A DNA stretch of 64,000 bases from Lumnitzera littorea (Eukaryota > Streptophyta > Magnoliopsida > Myrtales > Combretaceae), in the NCBI GenBank assembly GCA_024138015.1, contig JAMXBB010000011.1, positions 66,292,308 through 66,356,307 on the forward strand. The letters are read 5' to 3'. The notes under the pieces were generated by a model, which was given only the letters and a program-made list of their open reading frames with translations, made no database searches and had not been told where the DNA came from. A program made the translations under genes and the position numbers. Below are positions 61,800-64,000 of the stretch, piece by piece (position 1 is the first letter of the stretch; each line of letters begins with the position of its first letter).

Positions 61800-62450
61800 A
61801 GGTTTAGAAGTGGAAAGAAATGGTTTCTTAAAGTAAAAATGGTTAGAAAGTTTAGCTTAAAACATTTTGGCTATTGAAATAGCTTGAATCAGTGATTTAG
61901 GCCTAGCTAAGGGAACATCCCTATGAATATTCATCTTCAAACCAGAAATGAAATAACTAGTGATAAAGCTATTAGATAAACCAGTTACCCTGTTCAAAAG
62001 AGCTTTAAATTGAGACTAACATTCGTTAACCAAAGTCTATTAAGTCGTTTAGCCAATAAGCCTTGAGGATAAGCCTTGAACATCCTCAAATTTCAATGGA
62101 CTAATTCGTCCTTTTAATGCTTTAGTAAATTTCTACCATGAACTAAGTTGGTTATTACAGTGCATCCATTGACGCTAACGTAATGCCCTATCTTCCATCG
62201 TAAAAGAGACAATAGTAAGCCTTTACTCATCGAGAATCTGATGAAAGTTAAAAAATTAATTGGATTTGAAGATCCAAGCAATTGGATCATCACCATTAAA
62301 CTTTACCACCTCTAACTTAATCCCTTTAAGTAAATTGTTAATAGAAAGACCATGGGAAGATGATGAAGTTGAATTAACCAATGAAGAATCCATTGGAAGA
62401 CTCTGATTCCCCTTTTGTTTCTGCATGATGAATTTCTGCAATTTGTCTAA
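61800..62450 (-). pseudogene. gag remnant of the outer element
   Basis: A recognisable gag start (IKLEVVKFNGDDPIAWIFK at about 62258-62315) is followed by a fragmented capsid region. The zinc-knuckle part near 61600 is only faintly visible. Confidence 0.75.
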
Positions 62451-62576
62451 CTACTGTAAAAGTGTACGGAGTTACTCTTGCATCTTTAGCTACATTGTTA
62501 CTTGTTTAACATTTAGCTTCAATTTTCTCATCAAGGATTTGATTTATTGTAGAGTTCGTCGTGACCAATTCACAAG

Positions 62577-63158
62577 TGTTAAGCCTGGCCCATTACTTTA
62601 TTCAATTTACTCACATGATAACATCAAATAGAGATATTAGCTGAGATCAAATTGTACTAACTCTTTCTCTCTCTTCTCTCCAACTCTCTATTGCTCTCTC
62701 CTAAACACTCTCTCTCTTAAGGTTTTGCCAACTTTATGTTGTACGAAACCCTATCATCTTATAGTTTTACTCATGTATGTATTACTCTCTTTGTTTACTT
62801 CCCTTTTGATATTATTTAATATTGAACAGGATACTAACAGTGATCTTTCTTTTGTTGTATTGTAAGGGTTTGGTGATTCAAGTTCATCAAGGACTCTAAA
62901 AGGTTGAGGAAAGAGAAAGAAGACAGATTGCTCAAGAGGGTTCATAACCTTCTCTTCTCTTTTACTTTCTCTTTTATACTTGTTATAGATCTTGTTGTCG
63001 TTTCGTTATTTCTGTTTGTTTGTTCTATTAACAGTTACAATTCTAAGTCTAGTTAGATTTAGTAGATCTATCACAACTCTAATAGTAAAGTATACATTTA
63101 CATGCTAAATTCATTTAACCACCTTAGTTGTTTTATTGCTCTTCCTTTGGCTATAACA
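62577..63158 (-). repeat. 5' LTR of the outer gypsy element
   Basis: 582 bp, collinear with 52566-53125. Differences include a short duplication around 62965-62980 (ctctttta repeated) and many substitutions. Confidence 0.93.
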
Positions 63159-63163
63159 ATGAT

Positions 63164-64000
63164 CTTCTATATTAAAGTCCTCAAATCACTTTGAGTTGAC
63201 ATCATACATTTATTAAAAAATACTAGCAGACAACACCCCATAATGCTGATAAAAGTTCAAACGTTAACAATAGTAAAAGTTTAAACATGCTAACATAAGA
63301 ATACACAAATGGAGTAACTAATTGATTTGCCAGTAAGATCAAGAAGAATCATGATCTAGACAAAATGCTCCTTTTTGTACATCCAAAAGACTGTAAATAT
63401 ATGTTGTTCATAGACTGTGTTGGTACTGTTATGTTGCGAGAAAAAAAAAAGTCCTACTATGTGTCAATCTATATGTTTTAGCAATGCGGTTGTAGAATAG
63501 ACATTCATAGCTACAATACTTCTATTCTCTGTATATGTTCTTATGTTTGTGTGTTTTGAGTCCCAATGTTGATGGTGTTTGTATTGTTTTATTGTTTAGC
63601 TGATGAAATCATCCTTTTTGATCGGGGGAAAAAAATAGCTAAAGTTAGATGTTTAATGTAGGGTTATATCAAAAAGTTAGATATAAAGGGAGCCATCAAA
63701 TATTTTGACGCCCTAGTGATGCTTTATCTCCTAAGTATATTATTTCCTTCAAATAAAATCATTTAAGACCCAAATCAGTTGGACACTCATCCAAGCCTAT
63801 TATTTATAAATTGAATTGAAGTAATAAAGTTGTGCCTATGGCTATTTAAGAAAACATCGTACTAGGTTATTTTGAAAATGACATTTTTAATCCTATTATT
63901 AATCATTTTGACCATCAAATCAAATACAAACCTACATAGATCGTTTCAACACCTAAATAAGTGAGTTAAAATGAATTAAATAAAAAATTATTAAAAATCC
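63164..64000. other. Flanking DNA beyond the nest
   Basis: AT-rich, with no coding or repeat signal recognised. By the target duplications it is the continuation of the DNA originally upstream of UVH3. Confidence 0.6.

Larger units (their letters stand above)
52566..63158 (-). mobile_element. Ty3/gypsy (chromovirus-type) element, outer layer of the nest
   Basis: LTRs at 52566-53125 and 62577-63158 both start tgttaagcc and end ctataaca. The element is flanked by perfect 5-bp target duplications atgat (52561-52565 and 63159-63163). A polypurine tract (minus GGATGGGGGAAAT) touches the 3' LTR at 53126-53138. The minus strand carries gag, protease, RT, RNase H and integrase with a chromodomain-like tail. 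Without the inner insertion the element would be about 5.6 kb, normal for the group. Protease and RNase H each show Asp-to-Asn at an active-site position, and stops are scattered, so it is inactive. Confidence 0.95.

Overview
The window is nuclear DNA of a dicot-type flowering plant. It is AT-rich, its genes carry GT-AG introns, and more than half of it is transposable elements. Only two host genes are supported, both on the minus strand. One (11586-14788, 7 exons) encodes a WAT1-related / UMAMIT (nodulin MtN21, EamA) membrane transporter. The other (37591-52329, 19 exons) encodes the plant XPG/RAD2-family repair endonuclease UVH3. I reconstructed both exon by exon. All exons join in frame with canonical splice sites, giving predicted proteins of 353 and 1667 residues.

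Layout. 1-4.9 kb: AT-rich intergenic DNA with short tandem duplications. 4.9-6.2 kb: decayed hAT transposase. 6.2-10.2 kb: gag-protease-only Ty3/gypsy element on the minus strand. 11.6-14.8 kb: UMAMIT gene. About 15.9-21.3 kb: decayed Ty3/gypsy element with gag, protease, RT, RNase H and integrase on the minus strand. 21.3-33.7 kb: Tat/Ogre-lineage LTR element on the minus strand. It has 2.3-kb LTRs, an ORF1 remnant and gag, no visible pol, an 85-bp tandem-repeat array next to its 3' LTR, and a solo LTR inserted in that array. 33.7-37.6 kb: intergenic. 37.6-52.3 kb: UVH3, with repeat insertions in its long introns. 52.57-63.16 kb: a three-level nest in which a complete-length chromovirus-type gypsy element (target duplication ATGAT) is interrupted in integrase by a gag-protease-only element (GAGTA), whose left LTR is interrupted by a Harbinger-like TIR element (TAA).

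How it fits together. Arabidopsis also has UVH3 (At3g28030) close to a cluster of UMAMIT genes (At3g28050 onward). This region is therefore probably an ancient microsyntenic block inflated here by nested retrotransposons. The strongest second-look items are: an LTR in the same transcriptional sense about 240 bp upstream of the UVH3 start codon; duplication of a four-exon block inside UVH3; a perfect 80-bp inverted repeat with a 114-bp near-perfect direct repeat in a UVH3 intron; and a Tat/Ogre derivative that seems to have lost pol while carrying a satellite-like array. I did not find a new defence system or other unknown protein-coding system. The novelty here lies in genome architecture.
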